A stretch of 60,302 nt of DNA, from NCBI GenBank assembly GCA_005503165.1, contig SCNT01000028.1, positions 1-60,302 on the forward strand, written 5' to 3'. Shown here piece after piece: positions 1 to 9,112 of this stretch (the first letter of the stretch is position 1; each line of letters begins with the position of its first letter). Below the pieces are notes generated by a model, which worked only from the letters and a program-made list of their open reading frames with translations, had not been told where the DNA came from and did not search any database. The position numbers and the translations under genes were made by a program. Source of the DNA: Sphingomonadaceae bacterium 3R27E2-A (lineage in GTDB: Bacteria > Pseudomonadota > Alphaproteobacteria > Sphingomonadales > Sphingomonadaceae).

Positions 1-31
1 CCCCAACCCCTCCCCTGAAGGGGAGGAGCTT
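1..31. repeat. Partial family A palindrome at window edge
   Basis: The first bases match the distal end of the family A repeat seen whole at 1076-1202 (CCCCAACCCCTCCC followed by a short hairpin). The rest of the copy lies outside the window. Bases 32-97 hold only the leader of the first gene. Confidence 0.6.
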
Positions 32-97
32 TCAGCGCATCCCCCTTGCACCCCGCCTGTCTGCCCACCAGATGGGCCGGACAGCAGGAGCGCGATC

Positions 98-1075
98 ATG
101 CAAGCAGTCCAGGCCTTCATCGAAACCCAGGGCGGTCCCGAGGTCATCGACTGGCGCGAGGTGACGCTCGGTGCCCCCGGCCCCGGCGAAGTGCTGCTGC
201 GCCACACCGCGATCGGGCTCAACTATCTCGATACCTATCACCGCGACGGCACCTATCCGGTGCAGTTACCGAGCGGCCTCGGCGTCGAATCGGCGGGCGA
301 GGTCATCGCGGTCGGCGACCATGTCCACGGCCTGAAACCCGGCGACCGCGTCGCAACCTTTGGCCCCGACCGCAACGCATACTCCAGCGCGCGAATCCTG
401 CCGGCCGCTTCGCTGTTCAAGCTGCCCGCCGGCATCGACGACGAAACCGCCGCCGCCGGACTGCTCAAGGCCTGCACCGTCGAGATGCTCGTCGAGCGCT
501 GCGCCAAGGTCGAGGCGGGCTGGCCCGTGCTCGTCCACGCGGCCGCCGGCGGGGTCGGGCTGATCCTCGTCCAGTGGCTGAAGGCCGTCGGCGCGACCGT
601 GATCGGGACCGTCAGCACCGAGGCCAAGGCCGAGGCGGCGCGCGAAGCGGGCGCCGACCATGTGCTGATGTACAAGTGCGACGATGTCGCAGCGCATGTC
701 CGCAGCCTGACCGACGGGCAGGGCGTGCCGGTGACCTTCGACGGCATCGGCATGGCAACGTGGGAGGTCTCGCTCAAGGCCACCGCGCGGCGCGGGCTGA
801 TCGTGAGCTACGGCAATGCCGGCGGGCCGGTGACCGGGGTGAATCTCGGCATCCTCGCGCAGCACGGCTCGCAATTCGTGACGCGGCCGACGCTGTTCGA
901 TTATTATCTGCACCCCGGCGAACGTGCCGCGGGCTCCGCGCGCGTGTTCGAGATGATCGAAAGCGGCGCGGTGAAGGTCAATGTCGGCCAGCGCTACGGC
1001 TTGCAGGACGTGGCGCGCGCGCATGCGGACTTGCAGGCCGGGCGGACGACCGGGTCGACGGTGCTGATTCCTTAG
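98..1075 (+). CDS. Zinc-independent NADPH:quinone oxidoreductase (MDR family)
   Basis: A 325-residue medium-chain dehydrogenase/reductase of the quinone oxidoreductase branch. It should catalyse NADPH-dependent reduction of quinones or other small electrophiles in the cytoplasm. The N-terminal GroES-like part runs to about residue 120. The nucleotide-binding motif HAAAGGVG lies near residue 148 in the Rossmann domain, and the last residues (GRTTGSTVLIP) are typical of the family. The zinc-binding cysteines of alcohol dehydrogenases are absent. The start is set by AGGAG at 86-90, seven bases before the ATG. The gene stands alone and a repeat follows its stop directly. The family call is secure; the physiological substrate is unknown. 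Confidence 0.9.
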   Translation: MQAVQAFIETQGGPEVIDWREVTLGAPGPGEVLLRHTAIGLNYLDTYHRDGTYPVQLPSGLGVESAGEVIAVGDHVHGLKPGDRVATFGPDRNAYSSARILPAASLFKLPAGIDDETAAAGLLKACTVEMLVERCAKVEAGWPVLVHAAAGGVGLILVQWLKAVGATVIGTVSTEAKAEAAREAGADHVLMYKCDDVAAHVRSLTDGQGVPVTFDGIGMATWEVSLKATARRGLIVSYGNAGGPVTGVNLGILAQHGSQFVTRPTLFDYYLHPGERAAGSARVFEMIESGAVKVNVGQRYGLQDVARAHADLQAGRTTGSTVLIP

Positions 1076-1202
1076 CTCCCTCCCCCTCCCGCATGCGGGA
1101 GGGGCAGCGAGACTTACGAGCTTGCTCGTTAGTCGCAGCGGGGTGGGCAATCGCACCGTTGCCGGCCCACCCCCAACCCCTCCCGCAAGCGGGAGGGGAG
1201 CC
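1076..1202. repeat. Family A palindromic repeat, full copy
   Basis: About 127 bp with CTCCC/GGGAG-rich hairpins at both ends and an inner hairpin ACGAGC-TT-GCTCGT at 1116-1129. The inner hairpin is flanked by the conserved words GCGAGACTT and TAGTCGCAGCG. It fills the gap between two convergent genes. Related copies lie at 5070-5231 and, in frame inside the DNA ligase, at 13161-13290. Confidence 0.85.
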
Positions 1203-1203
1203 G

Positions 1204-2052
1204 TTACGCCTTCAACCGCTCCGCATGCCACGCGACATGTTCGGCCATGAAGGTCGAGATGAAATAATAGCTGTGGTCGTAGCCCGGCTGCATCCGGATC
1301 TCCGCCTTCTGTCCGTTACGGTCGCACGCCGCGACCAGCAGATGCGTCTTGAGCTGCTCGGCGAGAAAATTGTCGGCCTCGCCCTGATCGACGAGCAGGT
1401 CGGGCACACGCAGCCCCTGGTCGAGCAGCATGCACGCATCATAAGCGTGCCAGTCCTCGCGCTCCTGCCCCAGATAATTCCCGAGCGCCTTCTCGCCCCA
1501 CGGGCATTCCAGCGGCGCGACGATCGGCGAGAAAGCCGACACCGAACGAAAGCGGTCCTGGTTGCGGAGACCGATCGTCAGCGCGCCATGCCCGCCCATC
1601 GAATGGCCCGTGATCGCCTGCCGGGAGAGGTCGGCAGCGACGAAATTGCGCAGCACCAGCGACGGCAGTTCATCCTCGATATAGCTGCGCATGCGATAAT
1701 GTTTCGCCCAAGGCTCCTCGGTCGCATCGACATAGAAGCCCGCGCCCAAACCGAAATCCCACGCCCCCTCGGGATCGTCGGGCACGCCTTCGCCCCGCGG
1801 ACTGGTGTCGGGCGCGATGAAGATCACGCCATGTTCCGCGCAGGCGGCGCGATACTCGCCCTTCTCCATCACATTGGCATGGGTGCAGGTCAGCCCCGAC
1901 AGATACCAGAGCACCGGCAGCCGCGCGCCCTGTTCATGGTCGGGCACGAAGACCGCGAAGGTCATGTCGGTGCCGGTCGTGGTGCTGGCGTGCTTGTACA
2001 CGCCCTGCGTGCCGCCATGGCTGCGGGTGGTGGAGAGGGTTTCGATGGGCAT
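1204..2052 (-). CDS. fghA: S-formylglutathione hydrolase
   Basis: A 282-residue esterase D-type alpha/beta hydrolase. It hydrolyses S-formylglutathione to formate and glutathione, the second step of glutathione-dependent formaldehyde detoxification. The nucleophile serine is in GHSMGGHGA, the acidic and histidine parts of the triad are in the C-terminal third (DQGEADNFL and PGYDHSYYF), and the N-terminal half has the family signature WYLSGLTCTHAN. I placed the start at the ATG ending at 2052 with AGGACG upstream; the open frame runs on to 2598 but that extension has no family similarity. The partner formaldehyde dehydrogenase is at 5231-6343 on the same strand, separated by unrelated genes. 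Its length is normal for the family. Confidence 0.95.
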   Translation of the reverse strand: MPIETLSTTRSHGGTQGVYKHASTTTGTDMTFAVFVPDHEQGARLPVLWYLSGLTCTHANVMEKGEYRAACAEHGVIFIAPDTSPRGEGVPDDPEGAWDFGLGAGFYVDATEEPWAKHYRMRSYIEDELPSLVLRNFVAADLSRQAITGHSMGGHGALTIGLRNQDRFRSVSAFSPIVAPLECPWGEKALGNYLGQEREDWHAYDACMLLDQGLRVPDLLVDQGEADNFLAEQLKTHLLVAACDRNGQKAEIRMQPGYDHSYYFISTFMAEHVAWHAERLKA

Positions 2053-2118
2053 GTCTTCGTCCTGCTTGTCTTTTCGCGAGCCTAGTCCATGCTCGCGGAA
2101 AATCCAAAGGGGACCGCT

Positions 2119-3252
2119 GTGCTCGGCCATAATATTCATGGGACATGCCAGGACCGATTCGCCGCCGTCCGCCTCGGCATGGCGGCGAGCCTTGCGAGCG
2201 GCGCCGACGTCGGCCTGTCCTTCTGCGCGACGATCGACGGCGAGACCGTGGTCGACCTTTGGGGCGGCCATGCCGACGAAGCCCGCACCCGGCCGTGGCA
2301 GGCCGACACGATCGTCAACGTCTATTCGACCACCAAGACGATGACCGCGCTCGCCGCGCTGCTCGTCGCCGACCGCGGCGAACTGGATTTCGCCGCGCCC
2401 GTCGCGCATTACTGGCCCGAGTTCGCGGCGAACGGCAAGGCGGGCGTCACGGTCGCGCAGTTGATGAGCCACAGCGCGGGCCTGTCGGGCTGGGACGTCC
2501 CGATGACGACCACGGACTTCTATGACTGGGAGAAGGCGACGTCGCTGCTCGCGGCGCAGGCGCCGTGGTGGCCGCCGGGCAGCGCGCCCGGCTATCACGC
2601 GATCACCCAGGGCTATCTGGTCGGCGAGATCGTGCGGCGGATCACCGGCAAGTCGCTCGGCACGCTATTCCGCGAGGAGATCGCCGAGCCGCTCGGCGCC
2701 GACTTCCACATCGGCCTGCCCGCGTCGGAGGACCACCGCGTCGCCGACCTGATCCCGCCGCCCGAGACGATCAGCCATTTCGCGACCGACATCCAGCGCA
2801 AGACCTTCACCAACCCCGGCGTCGATGTGTCGGCGACGCGCACCCGCGCCTGGCGCGGCGCCGAGATTCCGGCGGCGGGCGGCACCGGTAATGCGCGCAG
2901 CGTCGCGGAAATCCATGCGCTGCTGGCGAACGGCGGCGTCGCCAAGGGCAAGAGGCTCCTGTCCGAAGCCGGGTGCCGCAAGGCGCTCGAGCTGCAGTGC
3001 GCGGGCACCGACCTGAACCTCGGCATCCCGATCCGCTATGGCATGGGCTTCGGCCTGCCGGGCGAGCTGGTTCCGCTTCCCAACCCCGACACCATCTATT
3101 GGGGCGGCTATGGCGGGTCGCTGATCATCATCGACATGGATGCCCGCGCGACCTTCAGTTACGTGATGAACAAGATGAACAGCGGCCTGACCGGCGACCC
3201 GCGCTCGTTCACGCTGATCGGCGCGATGTGGATGGCGATGGCGGCCGGCTAG
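2119..3252 (+). CDS. Class C beta-lactamase-like serine hydrolase (EstB type)
   Basis: About 377 residues of the beta-lactamase/transpeptidase-like fold. The catalytic SxxK motif is STTK in VNVYSTTKTMTALAALL, followed by the active-site tyrosine region PGYHAITQGYLVGEI. This type usually consists of esterases or D-amino peptidases, not antibiotic-hydrolysing enzymes. No signal peptide is seen, so it should act in the cytoplasm. I chose GTG at 2119 because AAAGGGG sits seven bases before it; an upstream in-frame ATG at 2089 has no such site and would leave only 36 bp to the divergent fghA start. The 3' end overlaps the convergent next gene by four bases. The substrate is unknown. Confidence 0.82.
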   Translation: MLGHNIHGTCQDRFAAVRLGMAASLASGADVGLSFCATIDGETVVDLWGGHADEARTRPWQADTIVNVYSTTKTMTALAALLVADRGELDFAAPVAHYWPEFAANGKAGVTVAQLMSHSAGLSGWDVPMTTTDFYDWEKATSLLAAQAPWWPPGSAPGYHAITQGYLVGEIVRRITGKSLGTLFREEIAEPLGADFHIGLPASEDHRVADLIPPPETISHFATDIQRKTFTNPGVDVSATRTRAWRGAEIPAAGGTGNARSVAEIHALLANGGVAKGKRLLSEAGCRKALELQCAGTDLNLGIPIRYGMGFGLPGELVPLPNPDTIYWGGYGGSLIIIDMDARATFSYVMNKMNSGLTGDPRSFTLIGAMWMAMAAG

Positions 3253-3746
3253 GCCTGCACCGGGATCGCCGCAACGAGGGGTTCGTGCCCCCAATGCCGC
3301 AGCAGATCGAGGATCGCCGCGCCCGCCAGCCCCAGCGTGCCGGTATTGCGCAGCGGATGGACGTTCACGGTTTCCGCCGCCGCCAGCCCGGCGTCGATCG
3401 CCACGGTGATGCTGCCCGGCTGAGCGTTGATCGCGGCGAGCGGGGTCACCGATCCCGGCTTGATGCCGAGCAGCCGCTCCATATCCTCGGCCTTGCCGAA
3501 GCTGACGCGCTTGCTGCCCATCGCGGCGGGCAGCGCCTTCAGATCGACGCGCGCCTCGCCGGGCACGGTGACGAGCCAATAAGCCCCGCCATTGTCCTTG
3601 AGGAACAGGTTCTTGGTATGCGCCCCCGGAATCGCGGCGTTCACGTCGTCGCTTTCGGCGACGGTGAACACCGCGACATGCTCAAAGGCGGCGAAGGGGA
3701 TGGCGAGCGCGTCCAGGTCCGCCAGCAATCCCGCTTCGCCGCGCAT
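3249..3746 (-). CDS. Prolyl-tRNA editing protein (YbaK/ProX family)
   Basis: A 165-residue aminoacyl-tRNA deacylase of the YbaK/ProX superfamily. It removes mischarged alanine or cysteine from tRNA(Pro) in trans. The family signatures GAHTKNLFLKD and the C-terminal VNVHPLRNTGTLGL are present, with the conserved lysine in TKNLFLKD. It is the last gene of a probable operon purU - VOC - proX: the VOC gene ends only three bases upstream. Confidence 0.9.
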   Translation of the reverse strand: MRGEAGLLADLDALAIPFAAFEHVAVFTVAESDDVNAAIPGAHTKNLFLKDNGGAYWLVTVPGEARVDLKALPAAMGSKRVSFGKAEDMERLLGIKPGSVTPLAAINAQPGSITVAIDAGLAAAETVNVHPLRNTGTLGLAGAAILDLLRHWGHEPLVAAIPVQA

Positions 3747-3749
3747 CGC

Positions 3750-4127
3750 TTACATCCGGTGGAGCGCGCAGAGCTTGTTGCCCGACGGATCGCGGAGATA
3801 GGCCAGATACATTTTCATGCCATTTCCTTCGCGCACACCCGGCGGATCTTCGATCGCGGTGCCGCCCGCAGCGACGCCCGCCGCGTGCCAGGCGTCGGCC
3901 TGTTCGGGATTTTCCATGGCGATACCGATCGTGCAGCCGTTGCCCGGGGTCGCCGCCTCTCCGTCGATCGGCTTGGTCACGAGGAACAGCCCGCCGTTGT
4001 GCATGTAGATCAGGCGGCCCTTCGGGTCCTGGATACCCGGCTGGCCGCCGATCGCCTGAAAGGTCGCGTCATAGAATTTCTTCGCGGCATCGAGGCAGTT
4101 CGCCCCGACCATATTGTGGCTGTACAT
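3750..4127 (-). CDS. VOC family protein (glyoxalase-like)
   Basis: A 125-residue single-domain vicinal oxygen chelate protein with two beta-alpha-beta-beta-beta halves. It starts MYSHNMVGANCLDAAKKFYDATF, typical of small glyoxalase/bleomycin resistance-like proteins, and ends in a metal-site-like strand (YLRDPSGNKLCALHR). The reaction is not predictable. It is sandwiched between purU and proX in one probable transcript, and the wider neighbourhood is formaldehyde detoxification. Confidence 0.85.
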   Translation of the reverse strand: MYSHNMVGANCLDAAKKFYDATFQAIGGQPGIQDPKGRLIYMHNGGLFLVTKPIDGEAATPGNGCTIGIAMENPEQADAWHAAGVAAGGTAIEDPPGVREGNGMKMYLAYLRDPSGNKLCALHRM

Positions 4128-4178
4128 CGCCTTTCGCTCCTCCTGATTATGGTTGCGATTCGGAACCTATCGAACGGC

Positions 4179-5039
4179 TCAGCGAAAGACCACCGTCTTG
4201 CGCCCGTCGATCAGCACGCGCTGCTCGGCGACCCAGCGCACTGCCCTCGCGAGCACCTGCGCCTCGACGTCGCGGCCGATGCGGATCAGGTCGTCGACCC
4301 CGTCGCGGTGGTCGACGCGCTCGACCGCCTGCTCGATGATCGGCCCCTCGTCGAGGTCGCCGGTGACGAAATGCGCGGTCGCGCCGATCAGCTTGACCCC
4401 GCGTTCGTGCGCGCGGTGATAGGGCTTGGCGCCCTTGAACCCCGGCAGGAAGCTGTGGTGGATGTTGATGCAGCGGCCCGCGAGCTGCGCCGACAGGTCG
4501 CTCGACAAGATCTGCATGTAGCGCGCGAGCACCAGATATTCGGCGCCGCCGCGCGCCATGACGCCCAGGATCGCCGCCTCCTGTTCGGCGCGGTTCGCGT
4601 CGCCAACGGGCAGATAATGAAACGGTACCCCGTGCCATTCGGAAAGCCGCCGCTGCGCCTCATGGTTCGACACCACGCCGACGATGTCGATCGCGAGATT
4701 GCCGGTCGACCAGCGGTGGAGCAGGTCGTTGAGGCAGTGGCTGGCCTGCGACACCGCGATGACGAAGCGCGGCTTGGCGGCGCGGTCGCTGATCCGCGCG
4801 TCCATCTGGAAACGCGCGACGATCGGTGCGAAGGCGGCCTGCACACCTGCCAGACCCTCGGGAAAGCGCGGGCCTTCGCCGCGGAACTCGACGCGCATGA
4901 AGAAGCGGCCGGTGTCGAGATCGGCATATTGCTGGCTGTCGAGGATGAAGCCGTCGTGGTCGGCGAGCAGCCCCGTCACCGCCGCGACGATGCCCACCGC
5001 GTCGCCGCAGCTGAAGGTCAGGACATAGGGTCCGGTCAT
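4179..5039 (-). CDS. purU: Formyltetrahydrofolate deformylase
   Basis: A 286-residue PurU. It hydrolyses 10-formyl-tetrahydrofolate to formate and tetrahydrofolate and so balances the one-carbon pool. An N-terminal ACT domain (about 1-80, TFSCGDAVGIVAAVTGLLA) is followed by the formyltransferase domain. The catalytic N-H-D set lies in INIHHSFLPGFKGAKPYHRA and HFVTGDLDEGPII. SHCLNDLLHRW is close to the usual HCLxDLLxR motif. Formate is also the end product of the FghA pathway encoded nearby, so the region groups one-carbon functions. Confidence 0.95.
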   Translation of the reverse strand: MTGPYVLTFSCGDAVGIVAAVTGLLADHDGFILDSQQYADLDTGRFFMRVEFRGEGPRFPEGLAGVQAAFAPIVARFQMDARISDRAAKPRFVIAVSQASHCLNDLLHRWSTGNLAIDIVGVVSNHEAQRRLSEWHGVPFHYLPVGDANRAEQEAAILGVMARGGAEYLVLARYMQILSSDLSAQLAGRCINIHHSFLPGFKGAKPYHRAHERGVKLIGATAHFVTGDLDEGPIIEQAVERVDHRDGVDDLIRIGRDVEAQVLARAVRWVAEQRVLIDGRKTVVFR

Positions 5040-5069
5040 GCCACGACGTTCTTTCTAAACTCGATCACC

Positions 5070-5231
5070 CCCGCCTCTCCCGTCGGGAGAGGCGACGAGA
5101 CTTGGTGGCTTGCCACCTAGTCGCAGTGGTGAGGGGTGCGCCCTCTCGACAGGGCGCATCCCCTCATCCAACTCCGCCTGGCCGGCAAGCCGGCAAGGCT
5201 GCGTATCCTTCTCCCAACGGGAGAAGGATAT
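5070..5231. repeat. Family A-like palindromic repeat, diverged long copy
   Basis: It lies between purU and adhC. The outer hairpins are CCTCTCC-CGTC-GGGAGAGG at the start and TCCTTCTCCC-AAC-GGGAGAAGGA at the end. The inner hairpin GGTGGC-TT-GCCACC (5104-5117) is flanked by CGACGAGACTT and TAGTCGCAG, as in the other family A copies but with a different, still fully paired stem. Confidence 0.75.
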
Positions 5232-6343
5232 TAAAACACCACGACGCTGCGGATGCTCTCGCCCGCATGCATCAGGTCGAAGCCCTTGTTGATCTCTTCC
5301 AGCCCCATGACGTGGGTGATCATCGGGTCGATCTCGATCTTGCCCTGCATATACATGTCGACGATCTTCGGCACGTCGGTGCGCCCTTTGGCGCCGCCGA
5401 AGGCGGTGCCGCGCCAGTTGCGCCCGGTGACGAGCTGGAAGGGGCGCGTCGCGATTTCCTTGCCCGCCTCGGCGACGCCGATGATGATCGAGGTGCCCCA
5501 GCCGCGGTGGCAGGCCTCCAATGCGATGCGCATCACCTCGGTATTGCCCGTCGCGTCGAAGCTGTAATCGGCGCCGCCATCGGTCATCGCGACGATCGCG
5601 GCGACCGTTTCTTCGCGGCTCATGCCCTTCGAATTGAGGAACTCGGTCATGCCGAACTTGCGGCCCCATTCCTCGCGCGCGGGGTTGATGTCGACGCCGA
5701 TGATCTGGTTCGCACCGGCAAGGCGCGCGCCCTGGATCACGTTGAGACCGATGCCGCCGAGCCCGAAGACGACGACATTGTCGCCGACCTGCACCTTGGC
5801 GGTGTTGATCACCGCGCCGACGCCGGTCGTGACGCCGCAGCCGATGTAGCAGCTCGACTGGAACGGCGCGTCCTCGCGAATCTTCGCGACCGCGATCTCG
5901 GGCAGCACGGTGAAGTTCGAGAAGGTCGAGCAGCCCATATAGTGGAAGATCGGCTGGCCCTTGTACGAAAAGCGCGTCGTGCCGTCGGGCATCAGCCCCT
6001 TGCCCTGCGTCGCGCGGATCGCGGTGCAGAGGTTGGTCTTGCCCGAAAGGCAGCTTTTGCACTGGCGGCATTCGGGGGTGTAGAGCGGGATGACATGGTC
6101 GCCGGGCTTGACGCTGGTCACCCCCGCGCCGACCTCGCGCACGACGCCCGCGCCCTCATGCCCCAGCACGCTGGGGAAGATGCCCTCGCTGTCGAAGCCG
6201 TCGAGCGTATAGGCGTCGGTGTGGCAGATACCCGTCGCCATGATCTCGACCAGCACCTCGCCCGCCTTCGGGCCTTCCAGATCGAGTTCGACGATTTCGA
6301 GCGGCTTTTTCGCTTCGAACGCAACGGCGGCGCGGGTCTTCAT
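5231..6343 (-). CDS. adhC: S-(hydroxymethyl)glutathione dehydrogenase / class III alcohol dehydrogenase
   Basis: A 370-residue class III zinc alcohol dehydrogenase. It oxidises S-hydroxymethylglutathione with NAD+ in the first step of formaldehyde detoxification. The catalytic zinc ligands are in [13 protein letters not shown] and LGHEGAGVV. The four structural zinc cysteines are in [15 protein letters not shown]. The NAD site is [18 protein letters not shown]. The ATG ending at 6343 has AGGAG upstream; the 16-residue upstream extension is unlikely. It works with FghA at 1204-2052. The length is as usual for the family. Confidence 0.95.
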   Translation of the reverse strand: MKTRAAVAFEAKKPLEIVELDLEGPKAGEVLVEIMATGICHTDAYTLDGFDSEGIFPSVLGHEGAGVVREVGAGVTSVKPGDHVIPLYTPECRQCKSCLSGKTNLCTAIRATQGKGLMPDGTTRFSYKGQPIFHYMGCSTFSNFTVLPEIAVAKIREDAPFQSSCYIGCGVTTGVGAVINTAKVQVGDNVVVFGLGGIGLNVIQGARLAGANQIIGVDINPAREEWGRKFGMTEFLNSKGMSREETVAAIVAMTDGGADYSFDATGNTEVMRIALEACHRGWGTSIIIGVAEAGKEIATRPFQLVTGRNWRGTAFGGAKGRTDVPKIVDMYMQGKIEIDPMITHVMGLEEINKGFDLMHAGESIRSVVVF

Positions 6344-6453
6344 GCGGCGGTCTCCTTCTCGGCGGTCCCAATCAGGCAAATGCAGCGGCAATGCAAGATG
6401 TCGGCGCGCGGTGCGCCGGAAGACACGGTGATTCGGCGTTCGGGCGGCCGTGT

Positions 6454-6505
6454 AATTTTATTCCAAAGGTCACGAAGGTCACGGTACGTACCCCCTCGTT
6501 TTGCC
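6454..6505. repeat. Family F repeat (copy 1)
   Basis: About 51 bp beginning ATTTTATTCCAAAGGTCACG and containing the palindrome GGTACGTACC. A second copy with a handful of substitutions is at 56029-56080. Both copies are intergenic; the function is unknown. Confidence 0.75.
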
Positions 6506-6735
6506 ATCCCGCTGCCGATCCCCGACGGCAAAATGGCGGGCGTCAGAACGACGCACGGACGGGGGAAGGTCGTCATTGCAGACAGGCTATGCGAGCGAAA
6601 TAAATTAGGAAAGCGTTGTTTTTCGGTGCCTGCCTTGGTCCGCAAGCAACGCGACATTCATCCGGATCGTCATGCTGAACGCGATTCAGCATCCATGGCC
6701 CGGCGCTATCCGGTCAGGGCCGTGCCCGATGTTTT

Positions 6736-6890
6736 GCGCGCAAAGACGCAAAGACGCGAAGATGTCGGGCCGGCCGCGAACGGGTTTTTCATTGCGACCG
6801 TGCGACCGACCGCGGCGTCGACGGGGAAAAGGGCCTGCCGACCCAAGCCTTCTTCTTTGCGTCTTTGCGTCTTTGCGCGAAACAAAAAAA
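6736..6890. repeat. Family G inverted runs of CAAAGACG
   Basis: Tandem CAAAGACG-type units at about 6736-6760 are complementary to TCTTTGCG units at about 6850-6880, with about 90 bp between. A related run (CGCCTTTGTGGCTTTGTGCG) is near 60212-60232. Confidence 0.6.
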
Positions 6891-6964
6891 GTGCGGCGCT
6901 GAAGGACAGGTAAGACCACGGACCCTGAAACGCCTTGGCGATCGTCCCGTTCGGCCCAGCAGCC

Positions 6965-7049
6965 GTTCCCCGGCGAAAGCCGGGGTCCAGGGCTGTACAG
7001 CGCGACGTCGGCTTTACATCGCCCTGGACCCCGGCCTTCGCCGGGGAAC
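6965..7049. repeat. Family C palindrome (copy 1)
   Basis: About 85 bp. The left arm GTTCCCCGGCGAAAGCCGGG is answered by its near-complement on the right (CCGGCCTTCGCCGGGGAAC), and each arm is itself a hairpin. It abuts the truncated LysR fragment that follows. Confidence 0.85.
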
Positions 7050-7065
7050 AGTGCTTCACTTGTCG

Positions 7066-7242
7066 ATGCCGCACCTGCAAAGCGGCGCCCTCGTCTCGCT
7101 CCTCGACCCGCTCCGCCCGCAGGAGGAGCCGATCTGGGCGGTCTATCCGCAGCGCCGCCATCTGCTGCCGAAGGTGCGGCTGCTGATCGACAAGCTGCGC
7201 GAGGAATTGCCGGGGGTGTTGCAACGGAGCGGGGTAGCGTAA
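7066..7242 (+). pseudogene. C-terminal remnant of a LysR-type regulator
   Basis: The 58 residues read from 7066 match only the end of a LysR substrate-binding domain: ALVSLLDPLRPQEEPIWAVY followed by PQRRHLLPKVRLLIDKLREE. No helix-turn-helix or N-terminal part exists upstream. The family C repeat lies directly at the broken edge. I read this as a decayed or truncated regulator, not a functional small gene. Confidence 0.65.
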
Positions 7243-7270
7243 CGCGAAGAAATATCGGTCAAAAATATGC

Positions 7271-7585
7271 TCAGTAACCGCTTTGCCAACGCTCATTCTC
7301 AAGTTCGTCGAGATTTCCGGCAGCCAGATTCTCCATCAAGCTAATCAGTTTCTCACGAGACAAACCTTTCATGTGTCGGGGTTCATCGTCACTTTCGACG
7401 TTCTCGAAGGCGACATATCCACCGTGGGATATACTAAGACCCCACTCGCTTTCGTGCACTACAGAGACGGCGACATGTTCCGTATCGTCTAGCCGCTCTT
7501 CTAACTCATCAAGCAATTCGGAGAAAATGGACGGTGACGGATCGCGCTGCGATGCCCCGTAACGATGATAGACGAAGAAGCTCAT
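7271..7585 (-). CDS. Small acidic protein of unknown function
   Basis: A 104-residue acidic protein starting MSFFVYHRYGASQRDPSPS, with no signal peptide or membrane segment. Its middle (VSVVHESEWGLSISHGGYVA followed by FENVE) and the conserved-looking ending EPRHMKGLSREKL suggest a compact folded domain. The look is similar to small immunity-type proteins, but that is only an impression. It stands alone between a LysR remnant and a repeat, and its base composition is less GC-rich than its neighbours, so it may have been acquired. Confidence 0.7.
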   Translation of the reverse strand: MSFFVYHRYGASQRDPSPSIFSELLDELEERLDDTEHVAVSVVHESEWGLSISHGGYVAFENVESDDEPRHMKGLSREKLISLMENLAAGNLDELENERWQSGY

Positions 7586-7633
7586 TCGACGAAGCTAGCG
7601 TGTTCCAGCACCAGTGCAACCGAGGCTTTCACG

Positions 7634-7718
7634 CCTTCGTCATCCCGGACTTGATCCGGGATCCACTATTCCGGCGCTGGCGTGAATGGACCCCGGATCA
7701 AGTCCGGGGTGACGAAGG
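7634..7718. repeat. Family E palindrome (GTCATCCCGGACTTGATCCGG type)
   Basis: About 85 bp with CCTTCGTCATCCCGGACTTG at the left and the near-complement ending GGGGTGACGAAGG at the right. It lies just downstream of the convergent serine deaminase gene. A fragment of the right arm (GTCCGGGGTGACGAA) recurs near 60174-60188. Confidence 0.8.
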
Positions 7719-7732
7719 AAGAAGCGTAGCCC

Positions 7733-9112
7733 TCAACACTCCACCACACTAACCGCCAGCCCGCCCTTCGACGTTTCCTTATATTTGTCGCGCATGTCGC
7801 GGCCCGTTTGCAGCATCGTCGCGATCACCGTGTCGAGGCTCACCACATGCGTGCCGTCGCCGATCATCGCGATGCGGCTTGCGTCGATCGCCTTGATCGC
7901 GCCCATGGCGTTGCGCTCGATGCACGGGATCTGCACGAGGCCCCCGATCGGGTCGCAGGTGAGGCCGAGATTATGCTCCATGCCGATCTCGGCGGCATTC
8001 TCGACCTGCGCGTTGGTGCCGCCGAGCGCGGCGGTCAGCCCCGCCGCCGCCATCGAGCAGGCGACACCGACCTCGCCCTGGCAACCGACCTCGGCGCCCG
8101 AGATGCTGGCGTTTCGTTTATACAATGCGCCGACCGCGCCCGCGGCGAGCAGGAAGGTGCGCACCCCCGCCGCGTCGCCGCGATAGCTGCGTTTATAGTA
8201 ACGGATCACCGCCGGGATGATCCCCGCGGCGCCGTTGGTCGGCGCGGTGACGACCTTGCCGCCCGCGGCATTTTCCTCGTTCACCGCCATCGCCCACAGG
8301 TTGATCCAGTCCATCATCGCCATCGGGTCGGACAGATTCTGTTCGTGCCGCGCGCGGATGTCGGCTGCGATCTGCGGCGCGCGGCGCTTGACCTTCAGCC
8401 CGCCCGGCAGGACGCCCATGCTCGAGCAGCCGGCGTCGATCGACGCGTCCATCGCGCCCGCGATCGCATCGAGCGCGGCGTTCACTTCGTCGAGGCTGCG
8501 GTGCGCGAGCTCGTTGTCGAGCATCATCTCGGCAAAGCTCTTGCCCGACGCCGCGCCCATGGCGAGCAGGTCGGCGCCCGAGGTGAAGGCGAAGGGCAAT
8601 TCGACCTCGTCCTCCGCCCCGCGGCTGTTGCGCCCCGCCTCGTCCTCGTCGACGACGAAGCCGCCGCCGATCGAGAAATACATGCGCTTGGCGAGGATCT
8701 CGCCGTCGCTATCGCGCGCGGTGAAGCTGAGCGCATTGCTGTGGAACGGCTGGCGCTGGCGCATTTGGAAATGCAGGTCGCGCGCCGGCTGGAAGCGGAC
8801 GCGCTGACGGCCGAGCAGGTAGAGGAAACCCTCGCTCTCCGCCCGGTCCCAATGCGCCTTGATCGCGGCGAGGCTGGTCGAGGCCGGGATCTCGCCCGCG
8901 AGCCCCGCGACCACCGCGGTATCGGCGGCATGCCCCTTCCCGGTCAGCGCGAGCGAGCCATAGAGGTCGGCCTCGGCGTGCGCGGTCTTCGTGAGCAGTC
9001 CCGCCTCGTCGAGCCACACGGTAAAGCGCCGCGCGGCGACCATCGGGCCGACGGTGTGCGAGCTCGACGGGCCGACGCCGATCTTGAACAATTCGAACAG
9101 GCTGATGGTCAT
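7733..9112 (-). CDS. sdaA: L-serine ammonia-lyase, iron-sulfur dependent
   Basis: A 459-residue single-chain L-serine deaminase. It converts L-serine to pyruvate and ammonia in the cytoplasm. The N-terminal beta domain starts [20 protein letters not shown]. The C-terminal alpha domain carries the [4Fe-4S] cysteines in [25 protein letters not shown] and [12 protein letters not shown], plus [15 protein letters not shown] chose the ATG ending at 9112 because the domain begins there and it overlaps the upstream acyltransferase stop as ATGA, which suggests translational coupling. The open frame continues upstream to 9247 without similarity. Confidence 0.95.
   Translation of the reverse strand: MTISLFELFKIGVGPSSSHTVGPMVAARRFTVWLDEAGLLTKTAHAEADLYGSLALTGKGHAADTAVVAGLAGEIPASTSLAAIKAHWDRAESEGFLYLLGRQRVRFQPARDLHFQMRQRQPFHSNALSFTARDSDGEILAKRMYFSIGGGFVVDEDEAGRNSRGAEDEVELPFAFTSGADLLAMGAASGKSFAEMMLDNELAHRSLDEVNAALDAIAGAMDASIDAGCSSMGVLPGGLKVKRRAPQIAADIRARHEQNLSDPMAMMDWINLWAMAVNEENAAGGKVVTAPTNGAAGIIPAVIRYYKRSYRGDAAGVRTFLLAAGAVGALYKRNASISGAEVGCQGEVGVACSMAAAGLTAALGGTNAQVENAAEIGMEHNLGLTCDPIGGLVQIPCIERNAMGAIKAIDASRIAMIGDGTHVVSLDTVIATMLQTGRDMRDKYKETSKGGLAVSVVEC

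Larger units (their letters stand above)
6344..7065. other. Repeat-rich intergenic region with no gene recognised
   Basis: About 720 bp between adhC and a gene remnant. It holds a family F repeat (6454-6505), an inverted pair of GCAAAGACGCAAAGACGC-like runs (about 6736-6760 and 6850-6875, family G) and most of a family C palindrome (6965-7049). The open frames here encode low-complexity peptides derived from the repeats and I do not call them. Confidence 0.7.

Noticed and set aside
46..2085. Long open frame of 679 codons on the plus strand
   Set aside because: It runs through the oxidoreductase and the antisense of fghA, is rich in Arg/Pro/Ala and has no family similarity. It is a shadow frame of GC-rich coding DNA.
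4159..4190. GGAAC near 4159 as an EcfG promoter
   Set aside because: No CGTT at the right spacing and no gene downstream on that strand.
6865..7242. 125-codon plus-strand gene covering the repeat
   Set aside because: Its first two thirds translate repeat sequence; only the last ~58 codons resemble a real protein, kept as a LysR remnant.
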